A stretch of 64,000 bases of DNA, taken from contig JAKSZT010054457.1 in the NCBI GenBank assembly GCA_026826555.1, forward strand, positions 8,781,198 through 8,845,197, in the 5' to 3' direction. Below, piece by piece: positions 37,801-49,205 of the stretch. This stretch comes from Tolypeutes matacus. Its lineage: Eukaryota > Chordata > Mammalia > Cingulata > Chlamyphoridae. Each line of letters opens with the position of its first letter. Positions within the stretch are counted from its first letter, which is position 1. The notes beneath the pieces were generated by a model. The model was not told the DNA's origin and ran no database searches. It saw only the letters and a program-made list of their open reading frames with translations. Both the position numbers and the translations under genes were made by a program.

Positions 37801-39924
37801 GCCAAGCCCTCAATATTAATGGCTGTAACTATGAATCTTATTCTTGAAAAATTGAAATTTAGAGGTTACTATAGCTTCCAAGGGGAGGGAGAAGGAAGAA
37901 TAGGTGGAACATAGAGCATATTTAAAGCATTGGAATTGTTCTGCATGATTTTGCAGTGATGGCTATGGACCAATTTACATTATGTCAAAACCTATAAAAG
38001 TATACTATGCAAAGTGCAAACCATAATGTACACTATTGACCACAGTTTGTAGCAATGCTTCAATTTTTGTTCATCAATTATAACAAATGTACCATACCCA
38101 TGTATCAGGTTATTAATAGGGGAAAATAAATGTGAAAAGGGGAGATATATGGGAATCCCCTGTATTTTCTATGTGATGTCTCTGAAAACTAGAGCTTCTT
38201 CGAGGATAAAGTAAAAAATAATAAGACGACACTGGGAGAACATACAGAAGAAATTGTCAGTGTACATAAAAGATAACAGATCTTATGGTGATGGAAGGCA
38301 CAATGCAGAGAAAATTTGGCTTTGTTTTAGGGAAGGTGTTGGATTAGAGAAAATTATAGCTATGGCAAGGGAGGATCACTGGTGCAAGGTGTGAGTCGGG
38401 GAATGTGTGGTGAAGGATACACCTGGGTCATGCCTCTATGGAACATGAATTTGTTCATGTGGTCATGCGGTGTTATCCCAGTGGGTAGAGATGTACACAA
38501 TAGTCAACAAAAAATTAAATTCTCATGCTGAGAAGTCCTGCTAATTTCCCTAATAGAGGGCAAGAATCTCTAGAGTACATACTTCCTAGCAAAAGAGGAC
38601 AGACAAATATGCCATGTCTTTGATAGGAATGCTTGTACTTATTAACTTTATTCTTGAAAAATTGAAACTTAGCCTAGTAATATATATTGCCAAAGAGTTA
38701 CCTCCTGAAAACCTTGTTACTCAAATGGGACCTCTCTCTAAGCAAAACCCAGCGTATTAGCTCACTGCTTTCCCCCCATTGTGGGACATGAATCCTGGGG
38801 ATTGGCCTCCATGGTACTGAGAGATTATTACCAGGCAACAACTAGTGATGCCTTTGGAAAAAGACCTTGACCAAAAGAGGGAAATATTAAATACAAATGA
38901 GTTTTTATGACCAAGAGATTTCAAAGTGAGTTGGGAGGTTATTTCAGAGGTTACATTTATGCATGTCTCAAGAGGATCACACTGACTGCCACAGTAAATA
39001 GTGCCCTAAGCAAGGGTTCTCCTGAAGGCTCTAGGGGCATCTAGACAGGATAGGTAAGACAGACAATCCCAAGAAATCAACACCCCATTGGCAGGCCTTA
39101 CCTTGAAATAAATGATAACCTATCTCCCCAATGTATCAGAGTTAGGCTCATTTATAATTTTCCTACACATAGTTCTTTTGCCTTTTTTACTTGAACCTAT
39201 AATTAACACTATAACCATTAAATATATATGCCAGAGACTTAAATCTTCATCTGAATGTCAGAAGAGTTGCAGCCAAAACTTACTCTCCCGTTAATCAAAT
39301 TCACCCAGGTCAACTAACAAAAGGATGATGATTGATAAACTCCCACCCCCAAAAATCATGGAGTATCTACAACTGTAAGCAGACAGTTCTATCCAACTGC
39401 CCCATGGGATCTAAGTCCCTTCTGAGTTGGAAACAGTATGGTTATCACCATACCAAAATTCTCAAGTTTGAGGAATGAACACACATAATGAGGGAAGGCA
39501 ACTATGGACTAAAGTAGTCTTTATATTATTCTAGTATTGGAAAAACTTGTAACATTTATACAAAGACAGTGGTCACCAGAGGTTTTGAGGGGAGGGAGAG
39601 GGAAAAATAGATGTAACATGGGGCATTTTGGGGACATTGGAATTGTTCTGCATGATATTGCAATGACAGATAGAGGCCATTATATATTTTTCAAAATCTA
39701 TAAAATTGTATTGTGCAAAGTATGAACTATAATGTAAACTACAGACTATGGTTAGTAGCAAAGTTTCAGTATTTGTTTATAACATAACAAATGTACCACA
39801 CTAATGAAAAATGTTACTGGGTGAAAGTGTGGGAAGGAGAAGAGGAGGGGTGTATGGGAATCACTTATATTTTTTATGTAATTTTAGATAATCTAAAACT
39901 TCTTTAAAAATAAAGAAAAATAAG
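37801..39924 (+). mobile_element. 2.1-kb L1-derived insertion with two 3' tails
   Basis: It is flanked by a 29-base direct repeat (37772-37800 and 39925-39953, 27 of 29 identical), and unit 3 keeps a single copy (63825-63853). Inside are two related L1 3' UTR stretches. The first is at about 37830-38225 ('gcattggaattgttctgcat', 'atatgggaatcccctgtatt'). The second is at about 38630-39924 ('gacattggaattgttctgca', 'gtatgggaatcacttatatt', tail 'aaataaagaaaaataagaaa'). About 400 unassigned bases separate them. No intact ORF is present. Confidence 0.75.
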
Positions 39925-40514
39925 AAAAATTAATTGATCTTTCAACTGTTTTTTTGAATCCAAAACTTTCTCCTTATACCATACACTATTCCTATGTCAA
40001 AAAATATGAAGACTTTCAAGTGTAAATTAAAATAAATAATGAATTACATTACCTCACCATTCTTAGGAGATTTAATACTCTGATGTTATTGGAGAGTGGG
40101 TAAAAATCATGTCCTCAATGAGTTTTGGATTATCAGAAGATGAAAAGGTAATCGGTGTTCACAGAGAGAATGTCTTCCTGCCAGAAATAATTGAACCACA
40201 GGAATTTGGACCATATGTGATAATTTGGTATAAACACTTCAGGTTCTTCATGTCTATGATGTCTCTGGGAAATCACACTCTTTCTCAGGTAGGATTTAGT
40301 CATTTTTTTCAATTTGGAATCTAGATATAAATCTTTAACTAGTAAACATGAAACTTAAGACTGAAATTCATATTCTAATGATTTAATAAATACCTCTACT
40401 AAAATGAGTAGCTTATTATGCTCTATTCTGAGAGTACAGTTATTTATAAATGTACAATGGAGTGATATTTACTTAATGGAAAGGGAACTAGACATAAGAG
40501 AAAACCCATTCTAC

Positions 40515-40890
40515 CCACCATTATTTACTGCCTACAATTGGGAAAGCACTGTTCTAGGATCTGCTGAGGCTACAAGTATAGATTAGACAAAATCCTTGAC
40601 ACTAAGTATTCCACACTTTGATGATGAATCTTGTTCTGGACTAGACTTGACTTTGTCACCAAATAAAAACGGTATCTATCACTTATTAAGTGCTTACCAC
40701 ATGCAGGCATATTTACAAAATTTTACCTGAGTTGTCTCCCTTGCATGGAGGGAGTTGTTATTATCTACTACATTATATGAATGAGGAAACGAAGCTACAC
40801 AGAGCTACACAGAAACTAAAGGAGCTGAGATTTCCACCTAAGATTTCTATGTCCAGAATATTTCCCAGTAATTGTGGCACTCTGCTGACT
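40515..40890 (+). repeat. Ancient MIR/L2-like relic
   Basis: Contains 'gcactgttctaggatctgct' followed by 'cttattaagtgcttaccaca', 'tatgaatgaggaaacgaagc' and 'tacacagagctacacagaa', the wording of old mammalian MIR/L2 repeats (aagtgcttactatgtgccagg ... gatgaggaaactgaggc). The exact family is uncertain. Confidence 0.45.
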
Positions 40891-41063
40891 CTCAAAAACT
40901 AAGTATTTTAATTGTCTGTTGATTCATGAACAAAAATAAGGGGTATGTTATTCAATAATCTTTCTGAATTCTTTTGGATTAACAATGGTAACTTTTTATT
41001 ATAAGGATAATATTGCATAATGTGCTGTACCCACTTCAGGATGAATTGGACTCTTGGGTGAAA

Positions 41064-41064
<1 letters not shown>

Positions 41065-41112
<48 letters not shown>

Positions 41113-41139
41113 ACCGCCCCCTCCTCTCTCTCTCTAATC
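41065..41139. repeat. TC microsatellite
   Basis: Nearly uninterrupted CT units from 41065 to about 41112, a short break (accgcccc), then more CT to about 41137. Confidence 0.9.
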
Positions 41140-42077
41140 TGGATGAAGTTAATTAAAATGTGTTTCGGGAATATGCCATCCTTAAACTTCTTTTTTCCCT
41201 TCAACTCCATCGATGACTACATGTAAAGCAGACACCACCATTGTTAAAGTTGAAGACCTGTCTTCTAGATGCATTGAGGGACTGAGCAGTGGCAACACGC
41301 ACTTATATGAGAGAGCTCAAGGGTGAAGGTGAATATTAAGAGTACATATTCAGGGATGAGTCAAACTTACTTTGGTCCACCTACAAATGCTTCTCTCTAA
41401 GGTTTCCTTGATCAAACCATGAAGGATGTTGTGTTCTGCTTCTTTAAATGAATATTGTTACCATAAAGTTTTCAGTTAAATTATTGGAAAGTTCATTTGC
41501 TTGCATGTCTTCATTTCCTCACAATAAAGAGTGAATGAATGGTGATAATTATTTCAACTCTTTATTAATATTTTAATAAAATCAGACATTAAAAATACCG
41601 TGGAAATCTGATCGTCTTTGTGTTATGTTAGACTAAGTGATGTGAGCAAGCTGGCATTTTAAATAAATCATGAAGACAAAGAGGAGAAATCATGAACTAA
41701 AGTCCAAAAATGTTTCCTATGACTGCATTCTGGCACCAAATGGATATTTCTCTATTTGGCAATTATTATGATAAAATTCATTTGGATCTTATGAGTTTTA
41801 AGAAAGTAAAACTTAGAATAATTATGAATCCATTGACTTATTTGACCTATCTTTCAACTTATTACCTTAGCCAATAGGTCCAAAATCCTCATGTCCAGAA
41901 AGAGGTGATACAATGAAAAAAAGTTTGACTGATGGAATTACAAATACTTTAAAAAATGACCTGTTTTCCAAGTTGCCAATGTATTAATTTAAAAAGTGGA
42001 CATAATATTGCCATATCTGATTATGTGTTATTTAAGAAGGATGTAGCATTTTCCATGATGGTCTCTATGTTTACTTT

Positions 42078-42480
42078 TTTTTTTTTTTTTAAAGATTCAT
42101 ATTATTTATTTATTTCTACCCTCCTGCCATTGTTTTGTGCTTGCTGTCTGCTCTTCTGTGTCTGCTTGTCTTCTCTTTAGGCAGTTCCAGGAAATGATCC
42201 CAGGACCTTCCGGAGTGGGAGAGAGACAATCTCTGGTGCCACCTTAGCTCCTTGGTCTACTGCATCTCTTATTGTCTCTCCTCTGTGTCACTTTTTTGTT
42301 GTGTCACCTTGCTGCTCCAGCTCTCTGCATGAGCCAGCACTCCAGCATGGGCCAGCACTCCACGCAGACCATCACTCTGCTCAGGTCAGCTTGCCTTTCA
42401 CCAGGAGGCCCCAGGAATTGAACCCCGGGGCCTCCTATATGGTAGATGGGAGCCCAGTTGACTGAACCACATCTGTTTCC
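42078..42480 (-). mobile_element. tRNA-derived SINE (long DAS type)
   Basis: On the plus strand it opens with a T run, then 'ctgctcttctgtgtctgctt', 'gtgtcaccttgctgctccag', 'caccaggaggccccaggaat' and 'tgaaccccggggcctcc', closing with 'actgaaccacatctgtttcc'. A perfect 15-bp target duplication ctctatgtttacttt lies at 42063-42077 and 42481-42495. It is longer than the copy at 14184 because of an extra middle segment (about 42180-42300). Confidence 0.88.
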
Positions 42481-42495
42481 CTCTATGTTTACTTT

Positions 42496-43566
42496 CATCA
42501 TGGCTAAATGTTCAAGAAACATAATTCAGGATATCTTAAGTATCATTTTAATTGCTTGGTTAATATTATTTTTTGACATTATTTCTGTACATATTTTAAA
42601 TAACAACTTGAATTCATATTTTAGCATTTTTATTAATTTATAAGGAGGTAGTCTGAGGTAGAGTTACAACAAGATCATTATGGTCTGGGGCTATATTTCT
42701 CAAACATTTTTTTCATTGTAGTCCCAAAAAGGAAGAATTTTATACATTATTTTTGCCTAATCATCCCTGCTCCCCCCTTGAAAATTATATCTATGGATAT
42801 ATAGAGATAGAGTGAGCTAGATATAGGTAGATACACCTACTCATATATGTATTTCTTTAGAGACGGCTCATGTATCTGTACTTCAGGCATAAAAACAGTA
42901 AGATTTACCATTCATGCCCAAGTACCAAGTTTTGCACCTTCAGACAAAAATTATATAAAACTGTGGAGATCCTGAGCTGTGTCTTAAAAGTTAGGTAAGA
43001 TCTGGTGATAAGAGGGCCAACTGAGGTGGACTGGATTGGAATAAATGGTCATGCACTGCAGGGTGAGGAAATGGTTTGAAGATGGTCTTGTGTTCAGAGA
43101 GGCAGGAAAGGAGATCCCAGTTCTATAAGGATATGCTCCATATTTCAGTTCCATTTATGCCGAAGTCCATTCAGCTGGGCACGGCATAGGTAAGTTTCAA
43201 GGATAATTCCTTAGATAACTTTTCAAAAGGCATCCTGTAAAACAAAGGATTACAAGTTCAAAGAAAAGCAATGTTTTCATCCATATGTCTAAGTTAATTC
43301 AAAATAGACAAATATCAAAATGATTTACAGAAAAGATGCCGTTTTTTAAAACATTAAGACTGCCTTTATATATAGGGAGCGCTGTATCAATTCAGATGTT
43401 TAAAACATCACATTTACTCGGCATTTCTTTATGTAACATATAATTACATGTTTGACATTAGAGGAAGAAATATCAGATGATATGATTAGTGTAATGGATA
43501 AATGACCGCACACAAATAAATTTCATATCCTTTTCTTTAGATCTTTTTAGAAGCCAAGAAAATATA
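42496..43566. other. Upstream flank of the OR pseudogene
   Basis: AT-rich noncoding DNA with a GATA-like patch near 42795-42835. A good splice acceptor (ccttttctttag) ends at 43540, 27 bases before the expected start codon, as in OR genes with an upstream noncoding exon. No promoter is assignable. Confidence 0.5.
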
Positions 43567-44504
43567 ATATTAGAGAAAAACTACACACCTGTAACTGAGT
43601 TTATTCTACTGGGACTGACAGATAAAACTGAGTCACAACCTGTCCTTTTTGTGGTATTCCTAGCTGTCTATCTTATCATAGTAGTCAGCAATATGATCAA
43701 GATTTTGTTAATCCAAATTGACTCAAAACTTCACACTCCAATGTACTTCTTCCTCAGTCACCTCTCCTGTGTAGATTTCTGTTACTCCACCACTGTCACT
43801 CCTCGGATGCTACTTAACTTCTTATCCAAGAGAAAAACCATTTCCTTCACTGGTTGTTTAGTACAATTCCACTTTTACCTTGCCCTGGTGATCTCAGATT
43901 ATTATATGCTTGCAGTAATGGCTTATGACCACTACATGGCCATCTGTAAGCCTTTTTATATGGGAGCAAAATGTCCAAACGTACCTGCCTCTCCCTGGTC
44001 ACTGCTCCCTATATTTATGGCTTTGTTAATGGTCTGGCACCGACCATCCTGATGCTTCATCTGTCCTTCTGTCGACCCAATGAGATCAACCACTTTTACT
44101 GTGCAGACCCACCTCTCTTAGTCCTCGCCTGCTCAGATAACTATGTGAAAGAAACTGCCATGTTTATGGTGGCCGACTTCAACCTCACCTGTTCTCTCAC
44201 CATCATTCTCATTTCTTATATTTTCATCTTCACAGTCATCCTGGGCATCCACTCGGCTGAGGGGAGGCGCAAAGCTTTCCCCATCTGTGGGTCCCACCTG
44301 ATAGCTGTCACCATCGTTTTTGGAAATCTATTCTGCATGCATTTGAGGCCCCTTTCTGAGACATCTGTAGAATAGGGGAAAATTGTCGCTGTTTTTTATA
44401 TCATTCTGAGTCCTATGTTAAATCCTTTGATCTACAGCCTGAGGAACAAAAATGTTAAAAGAGCATTAAGGGAAGTTATTCATAAGAAATTGTTTGTTAA
44501 ATAA
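43567..44504 (+). pseudogene. Class II olfactory receptor pseudogene, OR5-like, near full length
   Basis: The least damaged receptor in the window. The frame from 43567 gives [19 protein letters not shown], where the first codon is ATA in place of ATG. Helix 1 has VSNM instead of GN. Next come [31 protein letters not shown] (DHY for DRY), then a one-base deletion near 43953 inside KPLLYG. In the new frame follow [64 protein letters not shown], and SETSVE followed by TAG (44373-44375) where a Gln codon is expected. Reading on gives [22 protein letters not shown] and a terminal TAA at 44502-44504. Thus it has three lesions: a lost start, a frameshift and a nonsense codon. Loop 2 cysteines and helix 7 are intact. 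The subfamily is probably within OR5; OR5M-like is my best guess, with low certainty. Confidence 0.88.
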
Positions 44505-45430
44505 AGCACAATTTTTTAATTCAGGCAAGTAATATATCTTTATTATCTAACACATTAGTGAGAATCTTAAATTAATAAATCACATTCAGTAACTGAGTAA
44601 TTTCTTTCTTAATTAACATATGGAAGTTGGCAGAATGTGTCCAATTATTTGCTAGCATTTACAGTGTCATATCAATGAAATTAAAAAAAAAAACCCACAC
44701 ACAAAGAAATTTAAAGACAAAACTATCACATACTGTTATTGTTGTATAAAACCAAAAAAGAACAGCTGATTCCACCTTTAGTACTCATGCTTGTGCAAGC
44801 TTATGAAAGACATATTTACCACATGCTATGATAACATCTTACTTTTGATGATGCTTAATAATTTCCAAACTATTTTGCTGGAATCGTCAATCACAGAAGA
44901 TGTGTTTTTATTGCTTTATACAGATTATATACTAAGGAAGATCTTTGGGGTATATCTCAGATTATCTCTTTAAATGATTTCCAGTGCAATGGAATCCCCA
45001 TAAGGCTTTTTTTTTTTTTTTTTTTTTAAGTTTTAAGACATATGATTTAATCCTCAATTGTCAAAACATTGTAATAAGTATTTTAAATATAAATATATCT
45101 TTTAGACATTGGATGAAAGTTCAGGTTTTTACTAGGATTATTAGTTTTGATGTCAGGAAGACTGTGTTCACCATTAACTACTTTTCTCTAAGTTGAATAA
45201 AACTGATCCATAATGAGATTGTTTTACACATTGTATACCGTGCACCTGAAAACAAATGAGTCTAAGTGCCTAAGAAAAAATAAATATTTTCCAGATTGGA
45301 CACTAGAGTTAAACAGGAAGCAGTCAACGAATTCAATTCTAAGACATAAGAAGGCTAACATATCCTTAGAAGGCTTTTGAAGGACATGCCAAAGCCTTCA
45401 GACAATTTCCTTTTTAAACTTCATGTACCT
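44505..45430. other. Intergenic; T21 run
   Basis: AT-rich. A run of about 21 T lies at 45008-45028 and could be a reversed A tail. No gene is seen. Confidence 0.5.
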
Positions 45431-46145
45431 TCACCAATATATGATGCCTCTTCTCAACTCTTTCATTAACACTTCTTTTTCCTTAAAAAATAGATTCCAT
45501 TTTGATGTTTTCTCTCTATGTGTGTATACATATATGTGTTTATATATTTGATTAAATAATATTTCCATATGTTAAAGCAAATATCAATTAATCTTCTGAA
45601 TTTCCTTTTCAGGTCATTTGCCTTGCCTATTTTAAACTTTGGTGCTTATATATTTTTTTTTATTTCTTTTAGGACCTATGCTTGAAATTACATACTCACT
45701 TCTTTTTATATATGTAATAGTTCCTCCATTTTATTTCAGACATAACAATCTTCTTTTTATAGATGTTCTTTGTTTACCTTGCCTAAAAATTATTTCTTAT
45801 TATAAAAATATTCTATATTTTTCCAATATTTTTAATTTTTTTCTTTTTCATGCTTAAGTCTTTATTGTTTCTGGAATTGTAAATGATGCAAAGCAAAGTT
45901 TAATCCTCTTTTCTTGAGGAAAATAATTTTCCATTTATTGAATAATCCATGCTCTTTTCATGACATTTTAAATGCAAACTCTGTCATGTATCAAAGTTTC
46001 ATCAGTTTTTTTCTGGGTTCTTTATTCTAGGGCAAATTCATCAGTCTGCATTATTATAGTCTGTTTTAATATGATGGCTTTATAATAAATCTACCAGTCA
46101 TTATCCAGAAGTTTGGAACACTAGAGTATTTTTCTAAAATCTCTG
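45430..46145 (-). repeat. Old L1 fragment, antisense (probable)
   Basis: T-rich plus strand with the order of antisense L1 3' sequence: 'ctctgtcatgtatcaaagtt', 'ttctttattctagggcaaat', 'gtctgttttaatatgatggc', 'tttataataaatctaccagt'. Diverged; the left limit is uncertain. Confidence 0.5.
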
Positions 46146-46699
46146 AGCAAGTTGATTTTAAAATGAATGGATATGTCTATATTTTCTCGAGAGTATATGT
46201 CCATCATTTCTTCATAGGCCCAGGAAACCAGCTCCATTGACCCAGTTGTAGTGGCTAAGAGAATGAAAAGAGAACAATGTTATTTACAATCTACATTTAA
46301 TCCTGAGTTAACCCTACTATTTTAATCACCATTACAAATATTCAGCACATATGGCTTAACATGCTTTTTGAGTTGTTATCAGTTCTGCATGCTTTCATCA
46401 TCCTTTTACTTACCCAAACTGGGCCTTTCCCAACTTGAAGCTTCAATTCTCTGATTTGGGAGTTCACAATGAAACAAAATTGATGTGAGGTATCTATGAT
46501 ATTACCCTATCTGCTTTCCAGGTAGTACATTTCTACTGGTCAGTTTTCACAGACACCTGCTTCATGGTCACTCCCCACTCCGATTTGCCATTTCTTCCTG
46601 ACACATATAAGTTGTGGAAGCAAATGGTGCTGAAAAGCATTTTAGAAGCAATGGGAGCTGAGTCAGGGTGAGTTTTTTTAGGGGAATCCATTTGATCTT
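46146..46699. other. Unassigned stretch between L1 pieces
   Basis: No gene or repeat is recognised. It is less T-rich than its surroundings. Confidence 0.4.
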
Positions 46700-48330
46700 T
46701 GTTTTTTCAGATATTCAGTATGCTTACAAATATTTTATTTTTTCATGTATAAAACTGAGATATGTAAAAATACTCAATGATGGTTGTAGATTTGTCTATT
46801 TACCCTTGTAACTTTCGTTTTCTTAAATTTTATGGATATATTTTTTAATAAATATTATTATTATTTTTTAAATTTTATATTTTCATCGAATCTTTGATAA
46901 TGATTAAAATGTAGAAGTCTGTTTTCTCTGACATTGATATATAAGGGAGCACTTTTGTTGTTTTTAAACAGTTGTTGCCTATTATGTGTATTTCTCACCT
47001 TTTATTTTCATGCTTACTGAGCCTATTTAATTAGTGAATTTAATATTTTATTGTGAACATTGAGATTTGGGTATACTTTCTATCAGCTGGCACTGCACTT
47101 TTAAAAATTTTATCCTTTCTTTTTCATCTCTTTCTTACCTAAATTAAATCATGTTTTTGCTAAAATTCCTTTCTCTTTCTACCTCCTATTGTTATACATT
47201 CTGTCTTCTATTTTTAGTAGAATCCTTTAACATTTTCTATACATAATTTTTATAAACTGAACTTCCATTAATCAGTTACTGTATCTTGGTGTGGAATAGT
47301 GCAAAAAACATGGAATATTTTTACTCTGGTTAACTCTTGTTTTAGTCTGCTAGGTTGCCAAAAGTGGGATACCAGAAATGTGGCGACTTTTATCATGTGG
47401 ATTTATTAACTTACAAGTTTCCAGTTCTGAGACTGAGAAAAATGTCCAATCAAAGCATCATAAGTCAATGCTTTCTCCCCAAAGACCAAGTGCTGTTGCT
47501 GCTGGACTCCTCTGTCACATGGCAGGGCACATGGTGGCATCTGCTGGTCTCTCCCTTTTCTTCTGGGTTTTGTTGTGTCAGCTTTTTGCTTCTGTGGCTT
47601 TTTGTCTTCTCTCCCTGAATTTCACTCTCTTATAAAGGACTCCAGGAGTGGATGTAGACCCACCCTGTTCCATGTCTCAACTGAAGTAACCTACTTAAAA
47701 GGCACTTACCTGAAGTCACCTAATCAACGGATTTTAATGACAATAGGTTTTCATGCACAGGAATGGATTAACTTTTAAAACATGATTTTTCTGGGGACCA
47801 TACAGCTTCAAACCATCATACCTCTCATTTTTATATTATATGTTATTGAGTCAAAATATAGACTAAATCATTAATATTAAATTATTATTTACTAATAGAC
47901 TGATTAAATATTATTATTTAATATACATTCTATATGACTACACTGATAATTATGTTAAATGTTCCTTTATATTTACCCACCTTTATCAAATATTCAATGA
48001 CTCTTTCACTGTTCTTTTTGCATCCATCTTTTGCCTGGGGGTTTAGATTTCTTCTGCATGATATATACCCTTAATTAATTTTTTCAGTAAGAGTTTGAAT
48101 GAGATAAAATTGGTTTATATTTTCCTGAAAATGTCAGATTTTAACTTTCATTCTAAAAAAAGAGTTCACTTTGATATCGAAATCTAAATTGATAGATATT
48201 TACTTTCAGTAGAAAAAATTATTTATTTTCTGCTTTCTTTAGTTTGCTGTATAGTATGACTGTACATCAGGGTATTTTTTAAATCATTTTGAAGGCTAAA
48301 TATCTTTTTTTCTAGGTTGCTTTTGAAAAC
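46700..48330 (-). repeat. Old L1 fragment, antisense, split by an LTR
   Basis: Antisense L1 phrases occur on both sides of the LTR: 'gttgtagatttgtctattta', 'ctgttttctctgacattgat' and 'ttgttgcctattatgtgtat' on the left, and 'tatattttcctgaaaatgtc' with 'agattttaactttcattcta' on the right. These belong to the ORF2 endonuclease and more 5' parts of old L1s. Limits are approximate. Confidence 0.55.
47338..47818 (-). mobile_element. MaLR-like solitary LTR inserted in L1
   Basis: Plus-strand ends are TGTTTTAGTCTGC and AACCATCA, so the minus-strand element runs TGATGGTTTGAAG...GACTAAAACA. On the minus strand it has 'gactggggagaaagcattga'-like and 'gttaataaatccacatgat' blocks near its 3' end, including AATAAA. 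Flanks taactct (47331) and tacctct (47819) form a near-perfect direct repeat. It interrupts antisense L1 sequence, so it is younger than that L1. An open frame of 87 codons inside it is not a gene. Confidence 0.65.
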
Positions 48331-48539
48331 CTTTTTTTATAATTTTCATTTTCATTTTCTAAGTTAGTATTTCATATTTAAACTTTTCTATTTTCAGTGT
48401 CTCCTTAATCTCTCTGAATAAGTCCTATATTCTTGTTATATGTTCTCTCACTGTCATGTACTTTTAATTTGTATGATATTTCAATATTATATTTCTAATA
48501 CTATTGTGTGATTGATTCATGACTATTTCATCTTCCAGA

Positions 48540-48665
48540 CTTTCAGCTCCATGAGGCCAAGTTCCTTTTTCTGTCTTGGATCACCATTTAAAGCCAGCAT
48601 TTACCACAAAACTTAGAATACAGAGGACTCTAAATAATTATTTGTTGATTAATAAAGTCTCATTA
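48540..48665 (+). repeat. L2-type LINE 3' end
   Basis: The string 'tttcagctccatgaggccaa', then 'ttctgtcttggatcaccatt', then 'aattatttgttgattaataa' follows the L2 3' end (taagctccatgagggcaggg ... aatatttgttgaatgaa). Confidence 0.6.
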
Positions 48666-48774
48666 TACCCTTTGCATTATGGTTGACTTCAAACTCTATG
48701 ATCCATTACTTGCAAGCTGGATCTTCATAAACTTACAATCTAAAACTTGAATGCCAATGAGGCAGCAATTCTTT

Positions 48775-48915
48775 AAAGATGCAAATCAGCTTTTGGCTTT
48801 TGTTTATACTCTCTGCAGTGAAAGCAGTGACATAAAGAAGGCCTTTGCTCAATACTTGTTAAATACGCAAATGAATGAATGAATGAATATATGAATGGAT
48901 GGATGAATGCCTCTA
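48775..48915. repeat. ATGA/ATGG microsatellite after an L2/MIR-like tail
   Basis: 'tgctcaatacttgttaaata' leads into gaatgaatgaatgaat and then gaatggatggatgaatg (48870-48908). This is the usual terminal expansion of such ancient repeats. Confidence 0.6.
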
Positions 48916-48999
48916 CACTCAGAAAATATTATGCATTGTGTGAACTTGATACATTTCTTTGCTCCTCTATGAACAATTTGAAACCAAGGACTAATTCTT

Positions 49000-49205
49000 G
49001 GCCTTTTTGAATCCCAGCCTCACAACTTATTAGTTGTATAAACCAGGGCAAGTTATTTAACCTCTCTTTACCTCAGTTTCTCATCTGTAAAATGGAAATA
49101 ATAGTACCAGTACCCTTATATAATTGTGTGAGGGTTAAATGAGCTGATGCTTGTAAATTACTAAACCCAAAATCTGATACATATAACATATTGAATGCCT
49201 AATAT
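49000..49205 (+). repeat. MIR SINE
   Basis: 'gggcaagttatttaacctct', 'ctttacctcagtttctcatc', 'tgtaaaatggaaataatagt' and 'gtgtgagggttaaatgagct' are the core of the mammalian-wide MIR element, in order and orientation. Confidence 0.85.

Larger units (their letters stand above)
23555..40070 (+). repeat. Tandem segmental duplication, unit 2 and downstream flank
   Basis: Begins with 'tctgcccctccagatgtgaa', the counterpart of 9325 in unit 1, immediately after the L2 relic that ends unit 1. Through about 33600 it parallels unit 1; from about 33150 to 40070 it parallels unit 3 (61000-64000). It has its own insertions: an L1 at 28985-29822, an LTR near 34.6 kb and a 2.1-kb L1-derived insertion at 37801-39924. 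Confidence 0.75.
39954..42077. other. Intergenic, no gene seen
   Basis: The first about 115 bases are the shared duplicate flank. Beyond that the sequence looks unique apart from an ancient MIR/L2-like stretch and a TC microsatellite. Confidence 0.5.

Noticed and set aside
47355..47635. Overlapping open frames of 85-87 codons
   Set aside because: They sit within an antisense solitary LTR, which is noncoding.
48870..48908. A CRISPR-like array of short repeats
   Set aside because: It is a simple ATGA/ATGG microsatellite with no spacers, in a mammalian genome.
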